A stretch of 64,000 nt of DNA from Eriocheir sinensis (GCF_024679095.1 NC_066529.1:5114866-5178865); one strand, 5' to 3'. Positions 44,161 to 55,622 are shown, numbered from the stretch's first letter. Translations and numbers: made by a program. Notes: generated by a model not told the origin, from the sequence alone.

Positions 44161-45480
44161 TCTTTTGCTTTCATTCGTTCTTTATTCCCCGTTCTTTTCT
44201 CACTCTATTGCAGACACTTGTATTGGTTTCTTTCTTTCCTTCCTTCATTCTGTCGTTCGTTGCTGTTCTTATTTCCATATTCTCTCCTTTTCCCCTTCTT
44301 CCATCATTCTTAACATTCTTTTCCTGTTGGTTGTCTCTCCTTCCTTCTCATCTTCTTTATCTTCCTTCCAACCTTCTTCTTTTTTTGCCATCGGTTGTCC
44401 TTCCTCCTCCATTCTCTCCTTTCTTCTTCTTTCCTTCCTTCTCTCCTTCTTTTCTTATTTTCTTCCTTCTAACCTTCTTTTTTTTGTCATCGGTTGTCTT
44501 TTCCTCCTTCATTCTCTCCCTCCTTCCTAAGCCCTTCGCCTCATTTTCCGCCACTTCTCTATCTTCCCTTCTTCACTGCTGTCCTCTTTTCATCCTTTTC
44601 CCGCCTTATGCCTCCTTCTTTCTCTCTTCCTCTTTTCTCACTCTTTGTCTTCCTTGCCTTCTTTCTTCACACCCTGTTATTTTCTTTAAGGTGACGTTTG
44701 TATGTTTTTTTTCATCCCTGGTGGTTCTTGACTCGGTCCTTCACTGTTCCCACCGTCTTCGTTTCCTTTTCCTCTCACCTGTCTACCTTTTCTTCCCTTC
44801 CTCTTTCTTAATTACTTTCCTTTACGCTTCTTTTTATCACCTCATTTCTGTATCTCCTTTCCTCCTCCCTTCCTTCGTTCCCACCATACTTTCTTTGGCT
44901 CTTTTTCCTCTCACTTGTCTACCTTTCCTTCCCTTCCTCTTTCTTAATTTCTTTCCTTTACGCTTCTTTTTATCAACCTCTTTTCTGTATTACCTTTCCT
45001 CCTTTCCGACCATTCATGACTCCTTTATCTCCTCCCTGTCTTTCTCTCCTTCCGTTTCCCTTCCTTCCTTTCTTCCTTCCTTTCCACCTTTTTCCTCCTC
45101 AGTTTGCATCCGCTTGCTCGTCTTTCCTTTCCTCCTTCTTTTCTTTATTCCCTCTATCTTCGCCTATTTAGAGCTCCCTTGTCTGTCTATCTTCCCTTTC
45201 CTTCCTTGCCACCCCTTTCGCTTCATTCTGCTACCGGTTGTATGTCTTTCCCTTCCTTCTTCCTTCCTTCTTTCGTTCTCACCATCCTCGCCTCCTGTAG
45301 CTCCTCTTTGTCTGCCTTTCCTTCCCTTCCCCTTCCTCCCTTTCCAACCTCTTCGCCTCATATTACCACCACTTGCCTATCTTTCCTTCTGTCTTCCTTC
45401 GTGCACACCATCCTTGCCTCCTTTAGCTCCTTCTTGCCTCTTTCCTTCTCACCCCCCTTCCTTCCTGCCCCGCCCTCCGC
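44161..45480 (+). repeat. Long polypyrimidine tract built of decayed ~120-136-bp repeats
   Basis: About 1.3 kb of C/T-rich sequence. cctctcacctgtctaccttt, cttccctt and ctttacgcttctttttatca at 44771 recur 136 bp later (44907). caccatcctcgcctcctgta at about 45280 recurs as caccatccttgcctccttta at about 45405. The continuous Ser/Phe/Leu/Pro-rich frame of 446 codons over it is compositional. Confidence 0.8.
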
Positions 45481-45644
45481 GCCGCCTCCTAAGCCAAAGC
45501 TGCAATGCGTCTCCCTTCACACCCGCCGCCAAGCCTCCTCGGGGATAAGGGGACATAACGTTAGCATGCGGCGTTGTATCTCCCTTGCATTTCTTATTCC
45601 GGACACTCACAAGCACGCACACACACACACACGAACATACCACT

Positions 45645-45659
45645 CTTTAACTCTCACTC

Positions 45660-45708
<49 letters not shown>
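45645..45708 (+). repeat. (CT)n microsatellite
   Basis: ctctcactctcactctct, then pure CT. Confidence 0.95.
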
Positions 45709-45710
<2 letters not shown>

Positions 45711-45769
45711 GTGAAAAACTAAAGAAATATATGAACGAGAACTGCAAGAAATAAGTGAGACGGAAGAGG

Positions 45770-46065
45770 GTGAGGAAAAAAAAAGATGTAGAGGGGAGAG
45801 AAAAGGGGACAGAAGGATGAGGAAGTATATGAATAAAGGAGGAGGGAATGGAGGAAGGAGGGGGACGGAAGGGAGGAGGAGGAGGAGGAAGAGGGGGAAG
45901 AAAAGGAAGACTTATTAAGAGGGAGAGAGGAAGGATAATTATGTGAAGGAGAAGGAGATATAAGAGAAATGTAAAAATGGAAAGGAGAAAAGGAAGAGGA
46001 GGTCAAGGAGGAGGAGGAGGAGGAGGAGGAGGAAGAGGAGGAAGAGGAGGAGGAGGAGGAAGGTA
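45770..46065 (+). repeat. Polypurine tract with (GGA)n
   Basis: Purine-rich, with GGA repeats at 45868-45900 and 46003-46060. Lies between two polypyrimidine tracts. Confidence 0.85.
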
Positions 46066-46159
46066 TGGAAGCAAGAGGAAGACTGACGAAGAGTAATACA
46101 TGTGTTGGTGAGTTACCGGGATTTATGAGACGGGGAAGTAGAGTGGACGCTTCATGGAG

Positions 46160-46445
46160 CTCCCCTCTTCCTCCTCTTCTTCGTCCTCCTCTTCCCCTAC
46201 TCCTCCTTCTCGTCCTCCTCTTTATCCTGTTCCTCTTCCTCCTCTTCTTCCTCCTCCTCTCCCTCTACTCCTCCTCCTCGTTCTCCTCTTTCTCCTGTTC
46301 CTCTTCCTCCTCCTCTTCCCCGACTCCTCCTCCTTGTCCTCCTCTTTATCCTGTTCCTCTTCCTCCTCCTCTTCCCCGACTCCTCCTCCTTGTCCTCCTC
46401 TTATTCCTGTTCTTCTTCTCCTCTCCTTTCTCCTCCAACTCCTAT
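46160..46445 (+). repeat. Pyrimidine minisatellite, ~57-66-bp units
   Basis: Units begin ctactcctccttctcgtcct (about 46196) and recur near 46264, 46321 and 46378, the last two nearly identical and 57 bp apart (cgactcctcctccttgtcct). C/T-rich sequence without clear period continues to about 46720. Confidence 0.8.
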
Positions 46446-46739
46446 TCGTTTCCCTTCCATATCCTCTTCTTTAATCTTTATACTCCTGTTCATCTACTCC
46501 TCTCCTTCCTCCTACCACTCCTTTTCGTTTCCCTTCCATATCATCTTCCTCACTCTTTCTAATCCTCTTTCTCCTCCTCTTTCCCTACTCCTCTTCGAAC
46601 TGTTCCTCCCTCTCCTCTTCTTCCTGTTCCATTTCTTTTCGTTTTCCTTTCCTGTCCTCTTCATCTCCCTTTCTACTCCTTTTATCTTCATCTCCTTGTA
46701 CACCTTTCTTTCTTATTTTACTAGTTGCAGGTGGACACG

Positions 46740-47140
46740 TAACTAATTAGCCACATCCCGATCCCCTAAAAAATACTCGCCAAAAATAGCATAGTTATTA
46801 CAGTCATCCATATAAAGATTAGCGATTTAAATGAACTGTTAAATCGTCTGGTGGCAGGTTTAGCATTTTCACTTCAATGTCAATAAATAACAAAAGGAAA
46901 TCTATGGAAAGCTAAACACATGAATCTCACTCGGCGCCAGCGTGGAAAAAAAATATGCATGCACCCGCTGCGAACAAATTTTACGTGCCGAATAAATGCG
47001 TGCCGTCGCTGGTGCTGATGGCGGCGCTGGTGCTGGTGGTGCCGTGCTAGCGATCAACACAAAAGTCCAATTAACGGACGTAATTATCCAGACGAGAGTG
47101 GCTTCCCGCCCAACTATTCTCCCTCACTGGACGAATCACA
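46740..47140. other. Unique sequence, nothing recognised
   Basis: No supported feature. A GCTGGTG patch is present at about 47010-47045. Confidence 0.45.
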
Positions 47141-47154
47141 CATGACACGACGCC

Positions 47155-48325
47155 ACAGACCCCTCATCCACACCCCAGACCCCTCATCCGCACCCCAGAA
47201 CCCTCATCCACAACCCATGCCCCTCACCCACACCCCAGGACCCTCATCCACACCCCAGGACCCTCATCCACACCCTAAATCCCTCATTCGCACCCCAGAA
47301 CTCTCACCCTCACCCCAGACCCCTCATTCGAAACCCAGAACCCTCAGCTGCACCCCAGGCCCCTCATCCACACCCCAGGCCCCTCACCCGCATCCCAGAA
47401 CCCTCACCCGCACCCCAGGACCCTCATCCACACCCCAGAACTCTCATCCACACCCCAGACCATTCTTCCACACCCCAGACCCCTCACCCACACCCCAGAC
47501 CCCTCATGCACACCCCAGACCCTTCGTCCACACCCCAGTCCCCTCATCCACACCCCAGACCCCTCACCCACACCCCAGACCCCTCATCCACACCCCAGAC
47601 CCTTCGTCCACACCCCAGGCCCCTCATCCACACCCCAGACCCTCCGTCCACACCCCAGGCCCCTCATCCACATCGCAGACCCCTCATCCACACCCCAGAC
47701 TCTTCATCCACACCCCAGACCCTTCATCCACACCCCAGACCCCTCATCCACACCCCAGACCCTTCATCCACACCCCAGGCCCCTCATCCGAAACCCAGAC
47801 CCTTCATCCACACCCCAGGCCCCTCATCCACACCCCAGACCCCTCATTCACAACCCCGACCCTCATCCACCCGCACCCCAGGCTCCTCATCCACACCCCA
47901 GAACCCTCATCCACACCCCAGACCATTCGTCCACACCCCAGACCCCTCACCCACACCCCAGACCCCTCATCCACACCCCAGACCCATCGTCTACACCCCA
48001 GGCCCCTCATCCACACCCCAGACCCCTCAACCACACCCCAGACCCCTCATCCACACCCCAGACCCTTCGTCCACACCCCAGGCCCCTCATCCACACCCCA
48101 GACCCCTCATCCACACCCCAGACTCTTCATCCACACCCCAGACCCCTCATCCACACCCCAGACCCTTCATCCACACCCCAGGCCCCTCATCCGTAACCCA
48201 GACCCTTCATCCACACCCCAGGCCCCTCATCCACACCCCAGACCCCTCATCCACACCCCAGACCCTTCATCCACACCCCAGACCCCTCACTCACACCCCA
48301 GATCCCTCATTCGCACCCCATTCCC
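47155..48325 (+). repeat. 20-bp minisatellite array, ~58 units
   Basis: The unit ccacaccccagacccctcat repeats with period 20 for about 1.17 kb. Variants such as ttcgtcca, ggcccctcat, and ccgaaaccca or ccgtaaccca mark a second-order repeat: the segment from about 47461 recurs from about 47924. No unit contains a stop in any of the three forward frames, so long His/Pro/Thr/Ser frames of 308 and 416 codons run through. They are artefacts of the repeat and have no start context or splice support. Confidence 0.95.
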
Positions 48326-48484
48326 GTGTCCCCCCTTGCAAGCACACCGGCAGTTCACTTCACTGGGTTCTCCTTCCCTTCTTTTCTTCTGACGCGATGC
48401 CAATCAGTCAGAAAACTTCCCTCTACACCTGAACAACAATGTGACGCAACTGAGAAAAAAAAACATATTCCACCATATCAAAAA

Positions 48485-48660
48485 AGAGGAGGAGGAGGAG
48501 GAGGAAAAGAAGGGTAAAGAAGAGGAACAGGGGGAAAAGAAGGAGAGAGGCAGAAAGAGGAGCCAAAGAAGGAAAGGACAAGGTGGAGGAGAAAAGAGAA
48601 AGAGGAGGTTCAAGAGGAAAATAAAAATGGGAGACGGAGGCGTAAGTAAAGAGGGACACA
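48485..48660 (+). repeat. Polypurine tract with (GGA)n
   Basis: gaggaggaggaggaggagga, then agaagggtaaagaagaggaa and similar. Confidence 0.8.
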
Positions 48661-48769
48661 AGGGGAGAGGTCCATCAACACCTTACTCCGTGCCATCCAC
48701 ACCTGTTCTCCCTCTCACTAATTACGAAAGGTATCACAAGGCGTCACCTGTACCACCGGCGGAGCGAGC

Positions 48770-48985
48770 GTGAGCGTAATTGGCTCCGTACCTGACAATC
48801 ACGCACTCCATGATCGATTAATTACGCTACATGGAGAAACAACATCGCCAAGACAACCTGTAATTACCTGGACTCACGCAAACGTATGATGCACCTTTGT
48901 GAATTAAATTAGATTAACGCAACTTTTCAGGTGGTTTTAATGGCCGGCTGACCGCGGTAATTACACGAGTCACGCCCCGTCGCTT
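48770..48985. promoter_or_regulatory. Cluster of TAATTA/ATTA cores, possible regulatory sequence
   Basis: Within about 215 bp: gtaattggc, cgattaattacgc, gtaattacc, gaattaaattag and gtaattacacg, a density of homeodomain-type core motifs in a segment otherwise free of simple repeats. No binding or conservation evidence is available. Confidence 0.15.
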
Positions 48986-49310
48986 TCATGCTACAGTTGG
49001 ACAAATAAAAATAGTGAAAAAAAAATAAAGTAGTTCAAATAATAAACGAGGACTCGCGCAAACCCATTAGGCAGTGTCGGCCACAAAGCAATATTTAGGA
49101 GAGGGATGACGCAGTGATGGGACGTGAGCAGAGTAAACATGAAAACAACAACAATATTAATTACACAACAGTATTATCATTTCTGCCTCAACTGCAATTC
49201 CATTTCGCTGTTATTCCTTGTGACACCACCACTAACGATGATAGCATGATTACTATCCATTACTGACACCGCTGATCTCAATTAAAATACTGCACCACTA
49301 ACAATAACTA
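48986..49310. other. Unique A/T-rich sequence, nothing recognised
   Basis: No supported feature. Confidence 0.45.
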
Positions 49311-49315
49311 CAAGT

Positions 49316-49317
49316 AT

Positions 49318-49350
<33 letters not shown>

Positions 49351-49440
49351 AGCAACAACAACAACTACTGCTACTACTACTCCTACTACTACTACTACTA
49401 CTACTACTGCTACTTCTATCCCTGCTGTTGCTGCTGCTGT
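49316..49440 (+). repeat. (AAC)n, (ACT)n and (GCT)n trinucleotide repeats
   Basis: caacaacaacaacaacaaca, then ctactactactactactact, then tgttgctgctgctgtt. Confidence 0.9.
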
Positions 49441-49685
49441 TGTGTCTACTCATTCTACCATTAGTTTTAAGTAAATACCAATAACAAACAAGGTGAAGAT
49501 AACGAAAACAACGAACAAAGGATCCATTAATAGTCGAAACAGTCAAGCCACTTCAATAACAATTCAAAAAAGTGACAAAAAAGTTAATTCGCGACTCTTA
49601 GCAATTGATCCGTCCACACCGAAATACAAACACTTTTTTATCGACGGTAAAACACTCATATAACGAGCACACCAACCAACCCACT

Positions 49686-49686
<1 letters not shown>

Positions 49687-49725
<39 letters not shown>
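49687..49725 (+). repeat. (CA)n microsatellite
   Basis: Pure CA, about 39 bp. Confidence 0.95.
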
Positions 49726-49726
<1 letters not shown>

Positions 49727-49854
49727 CCTCTCCACCCTACCCACATGCACTGACCCCAATTTCCCTCCCCCACATACAAACACTTATGACCACCCCCGCA
49801 GACCACTAGAAAGCGAGGGCCAGCGCCAAACAGGAACAGAACTAGGCCAGGCGG

Positions 49855-49950
49855 AGGAAGGCGGCAGGCAGGCAGGCGCGCAGGCAGGTAGGCAGATGGA
49901 CAGGCAGACAGGTAGGCAGGAACGTAGGTCGGCAGGTAGGTCGGTGGTGG
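49855..49950 (+). repeat. (GGCA)n degenerate repeat
   Basis: ggcggcaggcaggcaggcgc, aggtaggcagatggacaggc, with ggtcggcaggtagg variants. Confidence 0.85.
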
Positions 49951-49999
49951 CCTGATTGGCGGGACACCACGAATTAAGGTATTGGGAACAAATCATCAA

Positions 50000-50597
50000 T
50001 CTTGTGGCGCTGACAGGTGGGCGGCCGGGAGGGAAAACAGAGGTGGATGCTGATAGATAGCGGCGGCGAGGCGGGGACACGGGGTGGATTGATGACCGCT
50101 CGTGGGAGGCTAATAAAGGCGGCATAACAAACGTGAACGGACAAGGGAAGCGCGCGAGGGAAAAGGAGGGATAGAGAGGGAGGAGTCAATAGAGAGATAG
50201 ATGAATGGGAAGAGTAATGGGACACGGGCTGGCGAGATGACCGCTCGTGTGGCTGGTAACAGGGGCGGCATGGCGAACTTGAACACGAGAAGCGACAAAG
50301 GGAGAATGTTGTGTGTTGTTGGATAGAGAAAAGAGATGCCAATAGATAGACACAGCTTCAGACACGGTATGGGTACACGCAGTATATAAATAGCCGCTTG
50401 TGGAAAGGTAATAATCGAATCAAAACAAACTTGGGTAGTGAAGGTTTGAAAGTGGAGAGCGAGAGAGAGGGAGGGGAGGAGGGGAAGACAAAGTGAAGAG
50501 ACGTGTCAATAGATAGATAATGCAGACAGGCAGGGACAAAGAGTGGATAGATAGTCACTTGCGGGTTTGGTAATAATAGAATAACGAAGCTGAAGGT

Positions 50598-50640
<43 letters not shown>
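50000..50640 (+). repeat. Diverged ~145-160-bp tandem repeat ending in (GA)n
   Basis: Anchors atgaccgctcgtg (about 50092), atgaccgctcgtg (about 50237), tagccgcttgtgg (about 50391) and tagtcacttgcgg (about 50551) recur with shared flanks: a tagatagat stretch before, ggtaataa and ggcggcat after, and ggag-rich sequence ending in tcaatagatagat. Spacing 145, 153 and 160 bp. The last unit ends in (GA)n at 50599-50638. Confidence 0.7.
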
Positions 50641-50641
<1 letters not shown>

Positions 50642-50766
50642 TGGGTGTTTTGAAAGCGAGTGTCGTTCGGGCAAGGAGCGTTTGGCTGCATGACTGTATA
50701 ATTGTAACACAAACACACGGGCATCATTGTTTTTTCGTTTATTTCTTTTACATGAATTATACTGCG

Positions 50767-50843
<77 letters not shown>
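50767..50843 (+). repeat. (GT)n microsatellite
   Basis: Pure GT, about 77 bp, running directly into the tail repeat at 50843. Confidence 0.95.
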
Positions 50844-50845
<2 letters not shown>

Positions 50846-50912
50846 GGCTATTTTTGTATCTTATTTATTTGCGTCCTTCAGCTGCCTCCTTATCTGTAAA
50901 AAAAAAAAAAAA
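50843..50912 (+). repeat. Dispersed retroposon-like tail, copy 4 (5' truncated by (GT)n)
   Basis: gcgggctatttttgtatctt, atttatttgcgtccttcagc, tgcctccttatctgta, then an A run. The usual agcagcgagta start is replaced by GT repeat. Confidence 0.65.
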
Positions 50913-51109
50913 TATTCTCCTCCCTTCCTTCAGACAGATATTCTCAAGCCAAATATAGCTCTGCCTTTCTTCGTCTATCTCCTTCTTTTACCAGCTTTTA
51001 CTTTTTCTTTTAAGCTTTCTCCTTTTTTGCTCACATATTTTATCTTGAAATATGCATTTGTCTCATTTTATTTGTCTGGTTTTCTTTCTATTTACGTTTG
51101 CACCTAGAA

Positions 51110-51133
51110 TCTCTCTCTCTCTCTCTCTCTCTC
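51110..51133 (+). repeat. (CT)n microsatellite
   Basis: Short pure CT run. Confidence 0.85.
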
Positions 51134-51239
51134 ACCCACCCTCACTCAGTAGGCTTATCTCATCGGGTCGCAGAGTACGTCCTTGCTATTCCCTCGCGTG
51201 TCTCGTCTTGTACCTCGCCCCGTCCCTTCGCGGTGACTC

Positions 51240-52330
51240 AAGCCTCGGGGGTGAGGTGGTAAACAGGGCCGAGAGAGCGGGAGAGGCGGTGAAGAGAGGG
51301 AGAGGAAGGCAGACACAGAGAGATCGAAGTGCTGAGACCCAGAACGAGACCAAGCCAGAGATTGTGCGAAAGCGACCGTGAAAGAAGTCACAGCGCAAAA
51401 AAAAAAGAGGAAAAGATTGTAACAGAGGGAGCAGGGCGGATATTGAGAGTCGAAGAGAGAGAATGCAAGAAGAAGAAAAGGGTGAGTGGGGGACTGGAAT
51501 AGGGACGAGTGGGAAGATATTCACTGGAACACGAGGAAGGAACAGCGGCTGAAAGAGGAAGGTAAAAATCGTCCTTGCTGGAAAAGACAAAAAATAGTAA
51601 AAAAAAGACAAGGAAAGTAAAGAAGGTGACAAGGAGAGACGATGAGTGGACAAATAGTAAGTGACATCAGAGGCAAAGAATAGGAACAGATGGGAAGAGT
51701 GAGGTAGAAGAGCCACTAAAAGAGAAGAAATATGGAAGCAAGGAGAGAAGAGAAGGGAAGGTGGTGACAAGGAGAAAAGCAGATTGGAGGGAGATGGAGT
51801 AGGGAGCAAGATAGAGATGGCAGGAAGTGCGTCGTAGAAAAGCCCCTGAAGTCAAGAAGAAAGGAAGAGGAAAGCAAAGAAGATAACACGACAGAGATGA
51901 GAAAAGAAAGAGGAAGGCAAAGGAGGAGATAAGGCGACACAGATGAGATGTAGAGAGAAGAGGGAAAAGGAGCTGGAGTGACAGAGAGAGAGGAGACCGA
52001 AGTGGCAAGGAAGGAGACATAGAAGATTAAAGAATGGAAGATAATATATTATGCACTATCCAATAACAGAAAACGGTGTGCTCTATAGACGAAGGGAAAC
52101 TAGGTCGAGATGGAGTTACAGAGTGAGAGAAAAGTGAAATGTAATACAAATCAAGTAGATACAGAGGAACAAAGAAATTAAGAAAAAAAAACCCAGGCAT
52201 AGAAAAGATAACGAAGCCGATGTGGATGAGGGCAGATGTAAGGAGACAGAGAAAACAAAATCGGATAGAAATAAAATGATATGATAAATCTATGAAAAAG
52301 GAGGTACAGGATATAACAGAGGAAAGTAAG
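51240..52330 (+). repeat. Polypurine tract with decayed ~130-bp tandem repeats
   Basis: About 1 kb of purine-rich plus strand. gtagaagagccactaaaaga...gaagcaaggagagaag (51703) recurs as gtagaaaagcccctgaagtc...ggaagaggaaagcaaag (51834), and weaker earlier units are suggested near 51480 and 51580. Minus-strand Ser/Leu/Phe frames are compositional. Confidence 0.7.
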
Positions 52331-52429
52331 AAGAAAGGTTGACAGAGAGACAGCGAACGACACGTAGGATATACTCATAGCAAAAAGTGAGTGAGTGTGC
52401 GAGTGTGTGTGGGGGGAAGGGGGGGGGAC

Positions 52430-52435
52430 GTGTGT

Positions 52436-52507
<72 letters not shown>
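52430..52507 (+). repeat. (GT)n microsatellite with neighbouring G run
   Basis: GT repeat of about 78 bp preceded by a G-rich ggggggaagggggggg stretch. Confidence 0.95.
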
Positions 52508-52509
<2 letters not shown>

Positions 52510-52510
<1 letters not shown>

Positions 52511-53220
52511 AGTATTTACACATCTCAAAACATAAATTCAGACCAGTACAAAAATAGACAGAAGCGCACCTGTGACGGACAATGCTCAGGTATTTTCAAT
52601 TAATGTGTTTACCGGACCGTCGTAAACATTGCAGGCGAGCCGATCAGACGTCAATAGTTCCACAAGTCACAGGTAAAATAAATAACACAAACACAAATAC
52701 AGATACACACAACAATACAAACTGATAAATATGGAACCGAAAATATACGCATCGGTGACCCTAACCCCCAAAAATATATATATAACCGTAGAGACCCGAC
52801 ACACAGATCAATAAATAAACAAAATAAATACAAATGAAAAAAAATAACAAATAAACAGTGAAAATAAATTACGCTGGTTTTCCCCTACGTATCTATGGCT
52901 CCCCTCCCCCCCTCCTCCCCCACCCCCATAAAAAAAGTTAAAACAAAATCGAAGAAAATCATCCACAATGTTTCAACCAAAATTAATCCTGCAGAATTGG
53001 GAAAAAAACTCAGAATGCAAATAATAAACGCACATTTTTCTCCTCTAACTCCCCTCCCACTCCTGCCCACACACGAGTAAAGAAAAAATGAAATCGTACT
53101 AAATTAACAACCGTCTGTTGCACTTAATTAATCGGGAGTAAGCGAGGACAGAAGGAAATGTGTAATACCCGCACATTTTAACCGCCTCTCTTTCACCATT
53201 TTTCCTCACCTATACAACAA
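52510..53220. other. A/T-rich unique sequence, nothing recognised
   Basis: No supported feature. A C-rich patch (ctcccctccccccctcctcc) is present at about 52900-52926. Confidence 0.45.
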
Positions 53221-53226
53221 AAGCAA

Positions 53227-53425
53227 AAATGAACGGAGTAGGTGAGCAATTAATGGAGTAGGTGAGTAAGTAACGGAATGAGCAAGTAACGGAGTAAATG
53301 AGTAATTAATGGAGTAGGTGAGTAAGTAACGGAATGAGCAAGTAAAGGAGTAAGTGAGTAATTAATGGAGTAGGTGAGTAAGTAACGGAATGAGCAAGTA
53401 AAGGAGTCAGTGGGTAGAGAAAGAA
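53227..53425 (+). repeat. 56-bp tandem repeat, ~3.5 units
   Basis: ggagtaggtgagtaagtaac...ggaatgagcaagtaa...gtgagtaattaat starts at 53255, 53311 and 53367. It has an internal GTAA/GAGTAA sub-repeat. Confidence 0.9.
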
Positions 53426-53571
53426 ATATGTTTATACCCGCACGTTTTTGCCCTCTAAATTTCACGGTTTTTCCTCACCCATGTAACGACAGCTGCAACA
53501 AATATTAACGGAAAACGCAGACACTTTATCACAATATGTTTGATGTAATTAATTCAGAACAAGACTGGGAA

Positions 53572-53586
53572 GGGGGGGGGGGGGGG
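53572..53586 (+). repeat. Run of 15 G
   Basis: Uninterrupted G homopolymer. Confidence 0.95.
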
Positions 53587-53589
53587 CTG

Positions 53590-54420
53590 ATAAACATGCA
53601 AATTGTCGCTTTAATCATGTCTTTTTTTTTCTTCTCCCATACACCATTACCAACAAAAAAAAAATAATATCCCATGCACCACCACGCTCGGTAATGATAT
53701 ATCTAAACAACGATGAAAGAGCAGCAATAACAATAACAAGACAACGATAACACCATACTAGTAACAGTAGTACTAGCAATAGCAAAACATTAACAACAAT
53801 AACAAAAAATATCCCACGCACTACATCACATTCGGGAACTGTTTTGGTAATTATATATATACCCTAAAGAGAACGGCGAAAGTGTAGTAATAACAGTATA
53901 TGCATAAGGCTGGCCTCGAGTAATAATTCTATATGGGAAAAATGGTATCAGTCCCGTGTGTAGTAAAAATACAAAAAAACAAATTCTTCTAAGTGATACA
54001 ATAGCCACTAAAACGTATAGAATTAAGAGAACTATCTACACGGGCAGCCTCGGGTAGTACGATGTATGGATAATGGATGAGTTGGCACACACTCGCACAG
54101 AGGATAATATAAACAAATAAATAAAAATAAATGTATAAATAAATAAATGCATACATACATATTAAATAAGGTGTGTGGAAAAGGACTGGTAAACACACGC
54201 TTGCAGGCACACAATAAATAAACAAATTCACAAACAAACAAACAAATAAATAAATAAAGATAAATGAATAAAGCTTGCTGGCAATTTGGTAAACGGGTCA
54301 AATATTTTAGCGTAATTTTTGGAAAAGAATAATTTTGGTAATATTGCAAATAGGTAAAAAAAATTCGATGGGGAACTAGTTTTAATAAACGGCAGAAAAT
54401 TGTGCATAGGAGGGTCAGCA
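53590..54420. other. A/T-rich sequence with (ATAA)n patches
   Basis: aaataaataaaaataaatg (about 54115-54150) and aacaaacaaataaataaata (about 54235-54260). Also AACAAT-rich patches near 53720-53810. No gene recognised. Confidence 0.5.
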
Positions 54421-54621
54421 TTCATTTATACTCCTTCACGCTTTCTTCCTCTAGTCAGGAATTGACGCTATGTGGGGTTGAAATGCGGGGTTAAAACGAG
54501 ACGCCTTTCCAGATATCAAGTGGCCGTAGGGGGATTCGAACCGCATCACCTTTTCTTGCTTTTTAAAGTATGTAATGGAGGTTTAGAGTTTTTGTTTTTA
54601 GAGGCGTTATAGGCAGGGATG

Positions 54622-54700
54622 TAAAAAAAAAAAAAGGAAGCAGTGCATGGGCAAAAGAAAAGTAATAACGAGAAAAAGAGCCCGCTAAACACTGCCCTTA
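54622..54700 (-). repeat. Dispersed retroposon-like tail, copy 5 (diverged)
   Basis: On the minus strand: gggcagtgtttagcgggctc, tttttctcgttattactttt, cttttgcccatgcactgctt, cc and a T/A run. Recognisable by alignment to copy 3. Confidence 0.6.
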
Positions 54701-55220
54701 TAAATAATAGAGTTCAGAAAAGTGGCCAAAGGAGAGATCAATTTCGGGTGGAGAGGTGTTTCGATACTCCCCTCTTGTCCACTTCCAAGGTTGACGCTTA
54801 ACCCACTTGACTTAAAAGCGCCTCCATCAATTTCATTAAACGCTACGCAAGTTGATAAAAGCCCCTTCAAAAAGATATACTCTCCATTCCCAGACTTCAT
54901 CAATAAATATATATGGAGAAAAGGACGAGTTAAATACAAAGATAATCCATAAAAAGTAATCACACAGAGCACAGCACCCAAAGAAAAATGAAAATAGGAG
55001 TTACTTACCAAAACATGAATAAAATGAAGGATGAGCGATGGGGGTAAACACGAGGGAAAACAACAACAGAGAAAGAATAAGGGTAGCAATAGGGTGACAC
55101 TGGATAGCATGTGCATGAGAGAAGAAAAGTGAGGGAACGAGAACTTACAACGAGTAAAGAGCAATGAAAAATGACGGAAAAGGGAAAAAGGGAAATGTGA
55201 AAGAAAAAGAAAAGAAAAAG
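54701..55220. other. Unique sequence, nothing recognised
   Basis: Minus-strand open frame upstream of tail copy 5 (including DGGAFKSSGLSV) could be the non-coding body of the same retroposon. I cannot identify a protein. Confidence 0.35.
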
Positions 55221-55284
55221 GCAAAGTGTGGTAATGGAAAATGATCAACAGAAGGGTGAACGTGAGGGGGAGAACATGAGCGAG

Positions 55285-55376
55285 GAGGATGCGGCGGAGG
55301 CGGAAGCGGAGGAGGAGGAGGAGGAGGAGGAGGATGTGGCGGAGGCGGAAGCGGAGGAGGAGGAGGAGGAGGAGGA
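55285..55376 (+). repeat. (GGA)n with a 45-bp duplication
   Basis: gcggcggaggcggaagcgga plus GGA run at 55291, repeated as gtggcggaggcggaagcgga at 55336. Confidence 0.9.
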
Positions 55377-55561
55377 TACATGGAAACGGAAACATAGAGA
55401 AGCGGGCAAAATAAAGCCTGTTCGTTAAAATATTGTGAATTTATTATTAGCAAAGTATTTTCAAAGAGTTGTAAAAAGGAAAATAATCAACGCGTTTATC
55501 TACATTCACGGAAAACAAGACGGGAGAGAAACGCATATCATTCCTGCAGGCTTTAGGAAAA

Positions 55562-55622
55562 TAGTTATTGTTATTGTTATTTTTATTACTATTATTATTA
55601 TCATTATTATTATTATCATCAA
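55562..55622 (+). repeat. (ATT)n microsatellite
   Basis: gttattgttattgttatttt, then ttattattatcattattatt. Confidence 0.9.

Noticed and set aside
44208..45548. 446-codon open frame
   Set aside because: Ser/Phe/Leu/Pro-rich product of a polypyrimidine tract, which lacks stop codons by composition.
47142..48432. 416- and 308-codon His/Pro/Thr-rich frames
   Set aside because: A 20-bp minisatellite with no stop in any forward frame. Two overlapping long frames on the same strand show that it is an artefact.
50383..50394. TATA box tatataaatag
   Set aside because: Lies in one unit of a diverged tandem repeat and is absent from the other units. No initiator or gene follows.
54535..54556. B-box-like sequence (minus strand ggttcgaatccccctacggc)
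   Set aside because: A good T-arm match, but no A box at tRNA distance and no foldable acceptor stem. Could be a SINE remnant, but there is not enough to call it.
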